Positions 51,608 to 60,974 of a stretch of DNA of 64,000 bases are shown piece after piece. The DNA lies in contig NZ_AUFQ01000012.1 of NCBI RefSeq assembly GCF_000426585.1, forward strand, positions 49,421 through 113,420, in the 5' to 3' direction. The notes beneath the pieces were generated by a model that was not told the origin of the DNA, did no database searches, and worked only from the letters and a program-made list of their open reading frames with translations. How positions within the stretch are numbered: the first letter of the stretch is position 1; each line of letters opens with the position of its first letter. The position numbers and the translations under genes were made by a program. Origin of the DNA: Segatella baroniae DSM 16972 = JCM 13447 (lineage in GTDB: Bacteria > Bacteroidota > Bacteroidia > Bacteroidales > Bacteroidaceae).

Positions 51608-53731
51608 ATGAATATTTTTACAAGCATGATTGCATGCCAGTTGCAACTGGCCGTCCAGCAGGTTGACAACGTGTTGCAGTTGTTGGACGAAGGGTGCACC
51701 ATCCCTTTCATCGCCCGCTATCGCAAGGAGCGTACAGGCTCGATGGACGAGGTGCGGATACAACAGGTCGGCGAACTTCACGACAAACTGAAAGAAATTG
51801 CCAAGCGCAAGGAGACGGTTGTCAAGACAATCGCCGAGCAAGGCAAGATGACGGCCGACTTGCAGCAGCGCATCGACCGGTGTTGGGACGCCACGGATCT
51901 GGAAGACATCTATCTGCCGTTCAAGCCGAAACGCCGTACCAAGGCGCAGATGGCCCGAGAAGCGGGGCTGGAACCCTTGGCCACCATCATCCTGATGCAG
52001 CGCGAGGAGAATCCCGTCAAGGCTGCGGAACGCTTTGTCAAGGGCGACGTGCGGGACGCCGGTGCCGCCATCAAGGGGGCACAGGACATCATCGCCGAGA
52101 TTGTGAGCGAGGACGAGCAGACCCGTCAGCAGGTGAGAAGCGTGTTCAAGCGCGGCGCCGTCATCACTTCCAAGGTTGTAAAGGCGAGAAGTGAGGCTGA
52201 CGGCGCACGGAAGTTTTCAGACTATTTTGATTTCAGCGAGCCGCTTCGGCGTTGCACCAGCCATCGTCTGCTGGCCATGCGGCGTGGAGAGAATGAAGGA
52301 TTCTTGCGCATCACGATTGAGATAGATGGTGAAGAATGTACGAACCGCATCAAACGGCACTATATCCACGGCTTCGGCAGGTGCCAACAGCTGGTGGGTG
52401 AAGCCATCGAAGACGCCTTCAAGCGGCTTGTCAAACCTGCCATCGAGACCGAGTTTGCCAATAGCAGCAAGGAAGCCGCCGACGATGAAGCCATCCATGT
52501 GTTTGCGGAGAATCTGCGCCAACTGCTTTTGGCTGCCCCACTCGGGCAGAAACGGGTGATGGGCGTCGACCCCGGAATCCGCACGGGCTGCAAGGTGGTG
52601 TGCCTGGACGCCCAGGGTGAATTGCTTTTTCATACGGTGGTGTTTGCCGTCGGCGACAGGGCGAAGGGCGACGCGCTCCGTAAATTCGAAGACATAGCGC
52701 GGCAATATCAGGTTGAAGCCATCGCCGTGGGCAACGGAACTGCCAGCCGGGAGACGGCCGATATCCTGCGGCAGCTGAAGGATGTGCCCACTTACGTGGT
52801 GAGCGAGGACGGCGCCTCCATCTATTCCGCGTCGAAAATAGCGCGCGATGAGTTCCCCGATGAAGACGTGGCGGTGCGTGGCGCGGTGTCGATCGGCCGC
52901 CGGCTGATGGATCCTCTGGCCGAGTTGGTGAAGATAGACCCGAAGAGTATCGGGGTGGGACAATACCAGCACGACGTGAATCAGACCAAGTTGAAACGCT
53001 CACTCGACATGACCGTGGAGAGTTGCGTGAATCTTGTGGGGGTCAATCTCAATACGGCTTCGAGCCATCTGTTGACCTATGTCAGCGGATTGGGCCCCGT
53101 GCTGGCGCAGAACATTGTGGACTATCGACGTGAGAATGGGGCTTTCGCCTCACGGGTGCAACTGAAGAAGGTGCCCCGGCTGGGCAATGTGGCCTATCAG
53201 CAGTGCGCCGGCTTCCTCCGGTTGCCCGACGCCAAGAATCCACTCGACAATTCCGCAGTCCATCCCGAGAGCTATCACATCGTTGAAAAGATGGCCAAGG
53301 AGCAGGGATGCACCGTGAAGGAACTGATGCAGGACAAGCAACGGCAGCAGGCCATCGACATACGGCGTTACGTGACAGCCGAGGTGGGACTGCCCACATT
53401 GACCGATATCATGAAGGAACTGGAGAAACCGGGCCGCGATCCACGTGAACAGTTGGAGGAATTTGCCTTCGACGCGCGCGTGCATACCATCGACGATCTC
53501 GTGGTGGGTATGGAATTGCCCGGCATTGTCACCAATATCACGAATTTCGGAGCCTTTGTCGACATCGGCGTACATCAGGACGGACTGGTGCATATCTCGC
53601 AGCTGGCCAATCGGTTTGTGAGCGATCCCAACGAAGTCGTGAAACTCCATCAGCATGTTCGGGTGAAGGTCGTCGAGATAGACCACCATCGCAATCGTAT
53701 CGCCTTGAGCATGAAGCAAGTTGATTCATAA
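51608..53731 (+). CDS. tex: Tex-family RNA-binding protein
   Basis: 707-residue cytoplasmic protein related to Spt6. It has the N-terminal Tex helical domain (LLDEGCTIPFIARYRKERTG), the YqgF/RNase H-like domain (VMGVDPGIRTGCKVVCLDAQG), the helix-hairpin-helix repeats (LTYVSGLGPVLAQNIVDYRRENGAF, RVQLKKVPRLGNVAYQQCAGFLR) and a C-terminal S1 RNA-binding domain (GMELPGIVTNITNFGAFVDIGVHQDGLVHISQL). Role in transcription or RNA stability. Confidence 0.95.
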   Translation: MNIFTSMIACQLQLAVQQVDNVLQLLDEGCTIPFIARYRKERTGSMDEVRIQQVGELHDKLKEIAKRKETVVKTIAEQGKMTADLQQRIDRCWDATDLEDIYLPFKPKRRTKAQMAREAGLEPLATIILMQREENPVKAAERFVKGDVRDAGAAIKGAQDIIAEIVSEDEQTRQQVRSVFKRGAVITSKVVKARSEADGARKFSDYFDFSEPLRRCTSHRLLAMRRGENEGFLRITIEIDGEECTNRIKRHYIHGFGRCQQLVGEAIEDAFKRLVKPAIETEFANSSKEAADDEAIHVFAENLRQLLLAAPLGQKRVMGVDPGIRTGCKVVCLDAQGELLFHTVVFAVGDRAKGDALRKFEDIARQYQVEAIAVGNGTASRETADILRQLKDVPTYVVSEDGASIYSASKIARDEFPDEDVAVRGAVSIGRRLMDPLAELVKIDPKSIGVGQYQHDVNQTKLKRSLDMTVESCVNLVGVNLNTASSHLLTYVSGLGPVLAQNIVDYRRENGAFASRVQLKKVPRLGNVAYQQCAGFLRLPDAKNPLDNSAVHPESYHIVEKMAKEQGCTVKELMQDKQRQQAIDIRRYVTAEVGLPTLTDIMKELEKPGRDPREQLEEFAFDARVHTIDDLVVGMELPGIVTNITNFGAFVDIGVHQDGLVHISQLANRFVSDPNEVVKLHQHVRVKVVEIDHHRNRIALSMKQVDS

Positions 53732-53762
53732 ACGATTTCTTATTAATTCATAGACGTTTTTT

Positions 53763-54074
53763 ATGGCAAGCAATCCCGATTTTGTTCAATATGTGGCCGA
53801 CCAATGCGCCTGTGCAGGCGACATCACAACCCGAAAGATGTTTGGCGACTATGGCATTTACTGCCACGGCAAGATATTCGGCCTAATCTGTGACGACAAA
53901 CTGTATATCAAGCCGACGGAAGCGGGTCGCAAAATGTTGCCCGTTGTCGACTTGCAACCTCCTTACGACGGTGCCAAGGACTACTTTTATATTGCCGACG
54001 TGGACGACCACGCAAGGCTTTCAGAACTTGTGAAGGCCACTTGCAAAGAGTTGCCGGCACCCAAAAAGCGCTGA
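53763..54074 (+). CDS. TfoX N-terminal domain protein
   Basis: 103 residues matching the TfoX/Sxy N-terminal domain: VADQCACAGDITTRKMFGDYGIYCHGKIFGLICDDKLYIK. The C-terminal TfoX domain is absent, so it is the short stand-alone form, whose function is unknown and need not concern competence. Lies 31 bases after tex. Confidence 0.85.
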   Translation: MASNPDFVQYVADQCACAGDITTRKMFGDYGIYCHGKIFGLICDDKLYIKPTEAGRKMLPVVDLQPPYDGAKDYFYIADVDDHARLSELVKATCKELPAPKKR

Positions 54075-54079
54075 ATCTT

Positions 54080-54110
54080 TTGGCCATATCGCTTGTTTGC
54101 CGTACTTTTG
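54080..54110 (+). promoter_or_regulatory. Promoter for the ABC-F gene
   Basis: TTG at 54080-54082 and TACTTTTG at 54103-54110, spaced by 20 bases, overlapping the end of the TfoX gene region. Confidence 0.75.
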
Positions 54111-54132
54111 TAAGGAAAATAGATTGATTTTT

Positions 54133-56094
54133 ATGATTTCCATCGAAGGATTGAAAGTAGAGTTTGGGGTAAAACCATTGTTCCATGATGTGAGTTTTGT
54201 CGTCAACGACCGCGACCGTATCGCGTTGGTGGGGAAGAATGGTGCCGGAAAGTCTACGTTGCTCAAGATATTGTGTGGCTTGCAGAAACCTACCGAGGGT
54301 GCTGTTGCCGTGCCCAACGACACGACCATCGGCTATCTTCCGCAGGTAATGAAGTTGCAGGACGACACGACCGTGAAGGAAGAGACCCGCAAGGCCTTTG
54401 CCGACAACACCAAGTTGCAGGCCCGTCTGGAGCGGATGCAGCAGGAAATGGCCGTCCGCACCGACTATGAGAGCGAGGCTTACGCCCAGCTGGTGGAGAA
54501 ATTCACGCAGGAACACGAGCGTTACATGATGATGGGAGGTGAGAATTATGAAGCCGAAATAGAGCGTACACTCACCGGTCTCGGCTTCGAGCGCGCGGAT
54601 TTCGACCGCCCCACCAGTGAGTTTTCGGGCGGTTGGCGCATGCGTATCGAACTGGCCAAGATCTTGTTGCGCCGTCCCGACGTCCTGTTGCTCGACGAAC
54701 CGACCAACCATCTCGATATAGAGAGCATTCAATGGCTCGAACAATTTCTGGCCCAAAGCGCCAAGGCTGTCGTGCTGGTAAGCCACGACCGCGCCTTTAT
54801 TAATAATGTGACGAATCGTACTCTTGAGCTGACTTGTGGTCAGGTGGAGGACTATCGCGTCAGCTACGACCAGTATGTGGTGCTCCGAAAGGAGCGCCGT
54901 GAGCAGCAGTTGCGGGCCTATGAGAACCAACAGAAGGAGATGGCCGATATCAAGGCCTTCATCGACCGCTTCCGTTATCAGGCCTCCAAGGCCGTACAGG
55001 TGCAGCAACGCGTCAAGCAACTTGAGAAGATTGTGCCCATAGAGGTTGACGAAGTGGACAACAAAGTGATGCACCTGAAGTTTCCGCCTTGTCTCCGTTC
55101 GGGCGATTACCCTGTCATCTGCGACGAGGTGCGCAAGGATTACGGTTCACACACGGTCTTCGACCATGTCACCTTCACCATCAAGCGTGGCGAGAAGGTG
55201 GCTTTCGTAGGCAAGAACGGCGAAGGAAAGTCCACGCTCGTGAAGTGCATCATGGGTGAGATACCCTTTGCCGGCAACCTGAAGATAGGGCATAATGTGC
55301 AGATTGGTTATTTCGCGCAGAACCAGGCCCAGCTGTTGGATGAGGAAATCACCATCCATGACACCATCGACAGGGTGGCGACGGGCGACATGCGCTTGAA
55401 AATCAACGACCTGTTGGGGGCTTTCATGTTCGGCGGCGAAACGTCTGAAAAGAAGGTGAAGGTGCTCAGCGGCGGCGAACGGAGCCGCTTGGCCATGATC
55501 AAACTGCTGATGGAGCCGGTCAATCTCTTGATTCTCGACGAGCCGACCAACCATCTTGACATGCCTTCCAAGGACGTGTTGAAGGAAGCCATCAAGGCTT
55601 TCGACGGCACGGCCATCATTGTGAGCCACGACCGAGAGTTCCTCGACGGGCTTGTAGACAAGGTTTACGAGTTCGGCGGCGGCAAGGTGTGTGAGCATTT
55701 GGGCGGTATCTACGACTATCTGCGTGCCCACCAGGCCGAGAATATCGACGCGGCACTGGCCTTGTCCGGGCCTAAGAGCGAGGCGGTGGCTGCGCAGCCG
55801 GCAAGCGTTTCCACAGCTACAGCGGCGGAATCGGCCGGCAAGCAGAGCTATGTCGAGCGGAAGGAACAGCAAAAGAAGATTCGCAAAGCCGAGAAAGCCG
55901 TGAAGGATTGCGAGGCCCGAATCGCCAAGTTGGAAAGCCGCAAGGCCGAAATCGACGCCTTGCTGTGCAAGCCCGAGAATGCGGCCGACATGGATTTGAT
56001 TTCAGAATATACCGGACTTATGCGGCGTTTGGACAAGGAGAATGAAGATTGGTTCACGCTCTCCGAAGCTTTGGAAGCCGCTCAATGCCAGTGA
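54133..56094 (+). CDS. ABC-F family ATPase (Uup/YheS-like)
   Basis: 653-residue soluble protein with two ABC domains and no membrane part. Walker A motifs are GKNGAGKST and GKNGEGKST; signatures are SGGWRMRIELA and SGGERSRLAMI; both Walker B segments read LLDEPTNHLD or ILDEPTNHLD. Between them lies the P-site interaction linker (LRAYENQQKEMADIKAFIDRF). A C-terminal coiled coil (SYVERKEQQKKIRKAEKAVK...) follows. ABC-F proteins act on the ribosome; resistance or housekeeping role is not decided. The start is ATG 54133. Confidence 0.93.
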   Translation: MISIEGLKVEFGVKPLFHDVSFVVNDRDRIALVGKNGAGKSTLLKILCGLQKPTEGAVAVPNDTTIGYLPQVMKLQDDTTVKEETRKAFADNTKLQARLERMQQEMAVRTDYESEAYAQLVEKFTQEHERYMMMGGENYEAEIERTLTGLGFERADFDRPTSEFSGGWRMRIELAKILLRRPDVLLLDEPTNHLDIESIQWLEQFLAQSAKAVVLVSHDRAFINNVTNRTLELTCGQVEDYRVSYDQYVVLRKERREQQLRAYENQQKEMADIKAFIDRFRYQASKAVQVQQRVKQLEKIVPIEVDEVDNKVMHLKFPPCLRSGDYPVICDEVRKDYGSHTVFDHVTFTIKRGEKVAFVGKNGEGKSTLVKCIMGEIPFAGNLKIGHNVQIGYFAQNQAQLLDEEITIHDTIDRVATGDMRLKINDLLGAFMFGGETSEKKVKVLSGGERSRLAMIKLLMEPVNLLILDEPTNHLDMPSKDVLKEAIKAFDGTAIIVSHDREFLDGLVDKVYEFGGGKVCEHLGGIYDYLRAHQAENIDAALALSGPKSEAVAAQPASVSTATAAESAGKQSYVERKEQQKKIRKAEKAVKDCEARIAKLESRKAEIDALLCKPENAADMDLISEYTGLMRRLDKENEDWFTLSEALEAAQCQ

Positions 56095-56192
56095 TGTTTA
56101 ACCTTTGTCGCCGTTCTTCGTAAGCGGTGGCTTTCCTGTTTCTATTTTTCAGTGACGAATAGAACGTTTTAATCAACATAATTTCAACAACA

Positions 56193-58226
56193 ATGAACAT
56201 GAAAATGATGATTCCGATGATGGCGATGGCAGCCATGCCACTTGGCGGCGTAGCCCAAAACAAGTCGGGATTGAAGATGCAGAACCTCGACAAGACTGCG
56301 AGTCCTGCAGAGAATTTCTACCAGTTTGCAACCGGAGGATGGCAAAAGAACAATCCGCTTCCTGCCGCCTACAGCCGCTTCGGCAGCTTCGACCTGTTGC
56401 AGGAGGACAACAACAAGCGTATCAACACGATTCTCGGCGAACTTCAGAAGAAGAAGTTCAAGAAAGGAACGACCGAGCAGAAGTTGTCCGACTTCTACAA
56501 GCAGGCCCTCGACGTGGAGTGCCGCAACCGGGAAGGCTATGCGCCCGTGAAGCCGTTGCTCGACGAGATTGAGGCCGCCGACACGAAAGCCGCACTCAAG
56601 GAGGTGCAGTTGAAGCACCCTTACATGGGCCTTGGCGAGAGCTACGGCTCGGGATTTGCAGCCGACGAGAAGAATGTGACGATGAACATCCTCAACGTCG
56701 GGCAGGGTGGACTGACGCTTGGACAGAAAGATTACTACATCAACAACGACGAGGCGACCGTCCAGATTCGTGAAGCTTTCAAGAGATATCTTGTCAAGAT
56801 GTTCCGTCTCTACGGCTTCTCGGAGGCTGTGGTCGAGCAGAAGATGCAGGCTGTGTTCCAACATGAGACCATGCTGGCGCTCGTGTCGAAGAGCATGACC
56901 GAGTTGCGCGACCCGCAGGCCAACTACAACAAGATGACGCTGAAGGAGTTCCAGGCCAACTATCCCAACATAGACCTTGAACAATCGCTGAACGCGCAGG
57001 GCGTGAAGAGCGACTGTCTCCAGGAAATCGTGGTGGGACAACCCAGTTTCATGACGGGACTCGACAAGATTCTCGGTGCAGAAAACGCTGAAACGATGAA
57101 GGCCGTGATGGAGTGGGACGTCATCAGTGGTTCGTCCAGCTACTTGAGTGACGAGATTCGTGAAGCCAACTTCGACTTCTTCGGCCGCACGATGAGTGGC
57201 CGCAAGGAGGATTATCCGCTGTGGAAGCGTGCCACCAACCAAGTGGAGAGCGTCATGGGCGAAGCGTTGGGCAAGATGTATTGCGAGCGTTACTTCCCCG
57301 CTTCATCCAAGAAGATGATGGAACAGCTCGTGCGCAATCTGCAAATCAGCCTCGGCCAGCGCATCGACGCGCAGACCTGGATGAGCGACACCACCAAGGC
57401 TGCCGCGCACAAGAAGCTGGATAAGTTCTATGTGAAGATTGGTTATCCCAACAAGTGGACTGATTACAGCAAACTCGACATCGATCTCGCCAAGTCGTTC
57501 TACGAGAATGTGCTGGCTTGTCGTGAATTCGCCGTCAAAAAGGTCATCGACGAAAGAGCCGGAAAGCCTGTCGACAGAGACGAATGGCTGATGACGCCGC
57601 AGACCGTCAACGCTTACTACAACCCCACGACCAATGAAATCTGCTTCCCGGCAGGCATTCTCCAGTATCCGTTCTTCGACCCGAAGGCCGACGACGCTTT
57701 CAACTATGGTGCCATCGGCGTGGTGATTGGTCATGAGATGACCCACGGCTTCGACGACCAAGGCCGCCAGTACGACGCCGACGGCAATATGAAGGACTGG
57801 TGGACGGCCAACGACGCCAAGGGTTTCAATGAGCGTGCCGACCTCTATGCCAACTTCTTCGACGCCATCGAAGTGTTGCCCGGTCTCCACTCCAACGGCC
57901 GTTTCACGCTGGGCGAGAACCTGGCCGACCACGGAGGCTTGCAGGTGGCTTTCAACGCGTTTGAAAATGCCACGGCCAAAAAGCCGCTGAAGAATCTCGA
58001 CGGCTTCACGCCCGAGCAGCGATTCTTCCTGGCTTATGCCGGCGTTTGGGGCCAGAACATCACCGATCAGGAAATCCGCAACCGCGTGAAGCGCGACCCG
58101 CACGCGCTGGGCAAGTGGCGTGTGAATGGCGCCTTGCCTCATGTCGACGCATGGTACAAGGCTTTCAACGTGAAGAAGGGCGACAAGATGTATATTCCCG
58201 AGAACGAACGCCTCCAGCTCTGGTAA
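56193..58226 (+). CDS. pepO: M13 family zinc endopeptidase (PepO-like)
   Basis: 677-residue neprilysin-family peptidase with a signal peptide (MMIPMMAMAAMPLGGVAQ). The N-terminal M13_N domain begins NFYQFATGGWQKNNPLP. The catalytic domain has VNAYYNPTTNEICFPAGILQ, the zinc motif VIGHEMTHGFDDQGRQYD (HExxH), ENLADHGGLQVAF with the third ligand Glu, and the end NGALPHVDAWYKAFNVKKGD. It cleaves oligopeptides outside the cytoplasm. An internal ATG at 56199 is an alternative start. Confidence 0.94.
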   Translation: MNMKMMIPMMAMAAMPLGGVAQNKSGLKMQNLDKTASPAENFYQFATGGWQKNNPLPAAYSRFGSFDLLQEDNNKRINTILGELQKKKFKKGTTEQKLSDFYKQALDVECRNREGYAPVKPLLDEIEAADTKAALKEVQLKHPYMGLGESYGSGFAADEKNVTMNILNVGQGGLTLGQKDYYINNDEATVQIREAFKRYLVKMFRLYGFSEAVVEQKMQAVFQHETMLALVSKSMTELRDPQANYNKMTLKEFQANYPNIDLEQSLNAQGVKSDCLQEIVVGQPSFMTGLDKILGAENAETMKAVMEWDVISGSSSYLSDEIREANFDFFGRTMSGRKEDYPLWKRATNQVESVMGEALGKMYCERYFPASSKKMMEQLVRNLQISLGQRIDAQTWMSDTTKAAAHKKLDKFYVKIGYPNKWTDYSKLDIDLAKSFYENVLACREFAVKKVIDERAGKPVDRDEWLMTPQTVNAYYNPTTNEICFPAGILQYPFFDPKADDAFNYGAIGVVIGHEMTHGFDDQGRQYDADGNMKDWWTANDAKGFNERADLYANFFDAIEVLPGLHSNGRFTLGENLADHGGLQVAFNAFENATAKKPLKNLDGFTPEQRFFLAYAGVWGQNITDQEIRNRVKRDPHALGKWRVNGALPHVDAWYKAFNVKKGDKMYIPENERLQLW

Positions 58227-58249
58227 TCTCCAGGCTGTGCAAAATCATC

Positions 58250-58296
58250 AAACGCGTATTTCCAAATTGCTTTTTGGAAGTACGCGTTTGTCTTTT
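58250..58296 (+). terminator. Intrinsic terminator after pepO
   Basis: AAACGCGTA (58250-58258) pairs with TACGCGTTT (58281-58289), with an inner TCCAA/TTGGA stem (58261-58265 and 58274-58278), followed by GTCTTTT. Confidence 0.82.
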
Positions 58297-58391
58297 CCAC
58301 CTCGGTGATTTAACTCAAGCGGTTTGTTGGAACATGGTCACGGCATACTGCGCATGCAACCGCCCGGCGACTTTAGAAACACTTGCCTAAG

Positions 58392-58436
58392 CTTTTTACT
58401 CTTTTACTTTTTTACCCTTTTACTTTTCCTTTTCCA
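58392..58436 (+). repeat. TTTTAC-rich minisatellite, copy 1
   Basis: A pyrimidine tract made of CTTTTACTTTTTTACC-like units overlaps the 3' end of dacB. About 24 bases are identical to the tract at 60938-60972. Confidence 0.55.
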
Positions 58437-59667
58437 CCATGGCCTCGCACAGCTTGCGTTGCAGCACCCGTGCGTCGAGCACCGACATGTCGGTGTCCAT
58501 GATGGCGAAGGCCAGCAGGTGGCCGTTGCCCCCTTCGCAGTAGCCCGCCAGCGAACTGATGCCATAGGGGTGGGAGAGTGTTCCGGTCTTTGCCCTGATT
58601 TTGCCCCGCGTCTTGGCTCCTGCCATCTCACGCCGCATCGTTCCGTCCACGCCCGCGACGGCCAGTTGGCTTCTCAACAGCCTGTAGATGGGCTTGTGTT
58701 GATAGCCGTAGCGCAGCACGGTGGTGAGCGATCGGGGCGAAAGGAGGTTGTAGGTGCAGAGTCCGCAACCGTCGTGGATGACGAGGGTAGTGTCCCGCAG
58801 ACCGAGTTCTTCACGCATGAATTTCTTCAGATAGGCCACTCCCGCAGCCGTGTAGTTGCCCTTGGGGCTGACCTTATGCCCGATGGTATAGAGCAACGAT
58901 GTGGCTTGCGTGTTGGAACTGTTCTTCCACATGCGCCGGGTCACGCGATCGATGGAGCGGTAGAAGCGGAAAATGCAGTGCGAGCCCTTGGGCAACTGCG
59001 CCATGACGAGCTGTGCGTCGCTCACGGCAATGCCCTGGTTGCGCAGCACAGCCTTGAATTCCCGCTTCACGCGGTCGGCGCCTTTGTAGAAAATGCCATA
59101 TCGGGAGAACGACAAGTCCCAGGGATACCAGTGCGGTTCGCTCTTCACGGGCTCGTGCAGCAGCAAGTCCAGGTTGACATTGCCTTTCACATGCTTGATA
59201 CCTTTGCGTCGCAAGGCCTCGGCAAACATCCTCAGGTCGGGCCCGTTGAGCTGCGGTTCCAGCCCGACCTTCAGCGTCACGCTGCCCACGAGCGTATCTT
59301 TCACCATGTGGCCCTGCGTGTAGATGGATGTGGAATATAGGTGTTTCGTGCCTAAGAGGTGCAGTCCGGCCACGCCGCTGAGCAGCTTCATGCACGAGGC
59401 CGACGACTGCGCCTTGTCTTCGTCATAGCCGTAGACGGGTTTGTCGGCCGTCAGGTCGTAGACATGAAAGCCGAAGTTGCCCTTGGGGCGTGGCTTTTTG
59501 GCGAAGTCGGCCAGCCGATTTCTCAGCGCGCTGTCTATTTTGATGGAATTTTGAAGGGCCTGTCCGTTGTCTTTTTCCTTGCTTTTGTTCTCGTTTCCGC
59601 AGGCCATCAACAAGGGTAAGGCCATCGAGAGAACGAGATATTTCTTTGTATGTCGTGTATAATTCAT
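58420..59667 (-). CDS. dacB: PBP4-type D-alanyl-D-alanine carboxypeptidase/endopeptidase, lipoprotein
   Basis: 415-residue class C penicillin-binding protein (peptidase S13): lipobox LLMAC (Cys19), the active-site SxxK in SASCMKLLSGVAGLHLLG, and the KTG motif in IRAKTGTLSHPYGISSLAGY. The second serine motif, usually DGSGLS in this family, reads DGCGLCTYN here, with cysteine at both serine positions. It trims or cuts peptidoglycan peptides in the periplasm; the effect of the change is unknown. A -7 element (TAACTTTG, minus strand) lies at 59698-59691. Confidence 0.88.
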   Translation of the reverse strand: MNYTRHTKKYLVLSMALPLLMACGNENKSKEKDNGQALQNSIKIDSALRNRLADFAKKPRPKGNFGFHVYDLTADKPVYGYDEDKAQSSASCMKLLSGVAGLHLLGTKHLYSTSIYTQGHMVKDTLVGSVTLKVGLEPQLNGPDLRMFAEALRRKGIKHVKGNVNLDLLLHEPVKSEPHWYPWDLSFSRYGIFYKGADRVKREFKAVLRNQGIAVSDAQLVMAQLPKGSHCIFRFYRSIDRVTRRMWKNSSNTQATSLLYTIGHKVSPKGNYTAAGVAYLKKFMREELGLRDTTLVIHDGCGLCTYNLLSPRSLTTVLRYGYQHKPIYRLLRSQLAVAGVDGTMRREMAGAKTRGKIRAKTGTLSHPYGISSLAGYCEGGNGHLLAFAIMDTDMSVLDARVLQRKLCEAMVEKEK

Positions 59668-59791
59668 TGTCCTTTTGGGTTTGATGACCGCAAAGTTACT
59701 GAATTCTTTTCGATTCGTTCCTTGTTGGCAAACTAAAAAGCGTCATTCGTGAACGGTCGTCGGCGCTGCACTTCTCGAATGTCAGCAGTCT

Positions 59792-59891
59792 GCCGGCTGT
59801 GCTTTTGTCTTCTGACCGCAGTCCTTTTGCGTTGTCAAAGGGCTGCTTTTAGCGGCCAATCGCTATGCTTTTACACGCTCAAAGCATAGCG
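59792..59891 (+). repeat. 22-bp tandem repeat array, locus F
   Basis: Units of exactly 22 bases start at 59792, 59814, 59836 and 59858: GCCGGCTGTGCTTTTGTCTT, GACCGCAGTCCTTTTGCGTT, CAAAGGGCTGCTTTTAGCGG and AATCGCTATGCTTTTACACG, then CAAAGCATAGCG. The last parts form a perfect 11-bp inverted repeat CGCTATGCTTT (59861-59871) / AAAGCATAGCG (59881-59891) with a 9-base loop. It lies between divergent dacB and metA. Confidence 0.8.
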
Positions 59892-59973
59892 AATCTCCAT
59901 CACTCTGTAGTTTTATCACCCGTGTCGTTTTGGAATCTCGAATATAATCATTATTTTTGTGGGTATCATTCAC

Positions 59974-59981
59974 TATCTTTG
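59974..59981 (+). promoter_or_regulatory. -7 promoter element for metA
   Basis: TATCTTTG, 22 bases before the metA start. No SAM riboswitch features are seen upstream. Confidence 0.55.
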
Positions 59982-60002
59982 CATTGTATTTTAATAGAGA
60001 AT

Positions 60003-60920
60003 ATGCCATTACGTTTACCCGACAAACTACCTGCAATAGAGCTTCTGAAGAAGGAAAACATATTCGTCATGGATGATACAAGGGCCCATACCCAGGATAT
60101 CCGTCCATTGAAAATCGTGGTGTTGAACCTCATGCCGTTGAAGATAACGACGGAAACGGACTTGATTCGCCTGCTGTCGAACACGCCGTTGCAGATGGAA
60201 GTGTGCTTCATGAAGCTGAAAAGCCATACGCCGAAGAATACGCCTGTGGAGCACATGATGATGTTTTACAAGGACTTTGACGAATTGAGGTTGCAGAAGT
60301 TCGACGGAATGATCATCACGGGAGCACCCGTGGAGCACATGCCGTTTGAGGAAGTGGGCTATTGGAAGGAGGTGACTGCGATTTTCGATTGGGCCCGCAC
60401 CCACGTGACGAGTACGCTCTACATCTGCTGGGCGGCACAGGCGGGCCTCTATCACTTCTATGGCGTGCCTAAATATCCGTTGCCAAAGAAGAAGTTCGGC
60501 ATTTTCCGCCAGTATCCGCTCAACCAACAGCTGCCGATATTCCGCGGCTTTGACGACGTGTTCTACATGCCGCACAGCCGACATACGGAAGTGAGGCGCG
60601 AAGACATAGAGCATGTGGATGGGCTGACGGTCGTTTCCGAGTCGCCGGAGAGCGGCGTGAGCATTGTGATGGCCCGCAACGGCCGTGAGTTCTTCATCAC
60701 GGGCCACTTGGAGTACGCGCCCAACACGCTGGATATAGAGTATCGGCGCGACCTCGGCAAGCGGGATGACGTGGGGTTGCCGCAGAATTACTATCGCAAT
60801 GATGAACCCGCCGATGGGCCTGTCGTGACTTGGCGCTCTTCGGCCAATCTCTTCTACAGCAACTGGATAGACTATTATGTTTACCAGGAAACGCCGTATG
60901 ACATTAATGCGATACGTTAG
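60003..60920 (+). CDS. metA: Homoserine O-acyltransferase (MetA)
   Basis: Acylates homoserine to start methionine synthesis; in MetA proteins the acyl group (succinyl or acetyl) varies and is not fixed by sequence reading. The 305 residues begin MPLRLPDKLPAIELLKKENI and include LKIVVLNLMPLK, the nucleophile region LYICWAAQAGLYHFYGV, FYMPHSRHTEVRREDI and the catalytic FITGHLEYAPNTLDIEY. The ATG at 60003 matches the family N-terminus; the longer frame would cross the promoter. Confidence 0.95.
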   Translation: MPLRLPDKLPAIELLKKENIFVMDDTRAHTQDIRPLKIVVLNLMPLKITTETDLIRLLSNTPLQMEVCFMKLKSHTPKNTPVEHMMMFYKDFDELRLQKFDGMIITGAPVEHMPFEEVGYWKEVTAIFDWARTHVTSTLYICWAAQAGLYHFYGVPKYPLPKKKFGIFRQYPLNQQLPIFRGFDDVFYMPHSRHTEVRREDIEHVDGLTVVSESPESGVSIVMARNGREFFITGHLEYAPNTLDIEYRRDLGKRDDVGLPQNYYRNDEPADGPVVTWRSSANLFYSNWIDYYVYQETPYDINAIR

Positions 60921-60937
60921 TGATTAAAAGCCCCCCC

Positions 60938-60972
60938 TTTACTTTTTTACCCTTTTACTTTTTTACCTTTTC
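60938..60972 (+). repeat. TTTTAC-rich minisatellite, copy 2
   Basis: Two to three units of TTTTACTTTTTTACCC immediately upstream of the U32 peptidase start. Shares about 24 identical bases with 58392-58436. Confidence 0.55.
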
Positions 60973-60974
60973 CA

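Noticed and set aside
59892..60002. SAM riboswitch before metA
   Set aside because: The region is AT-rich with none of the conserved SAM aptamer segments; only a -7 element is visible.
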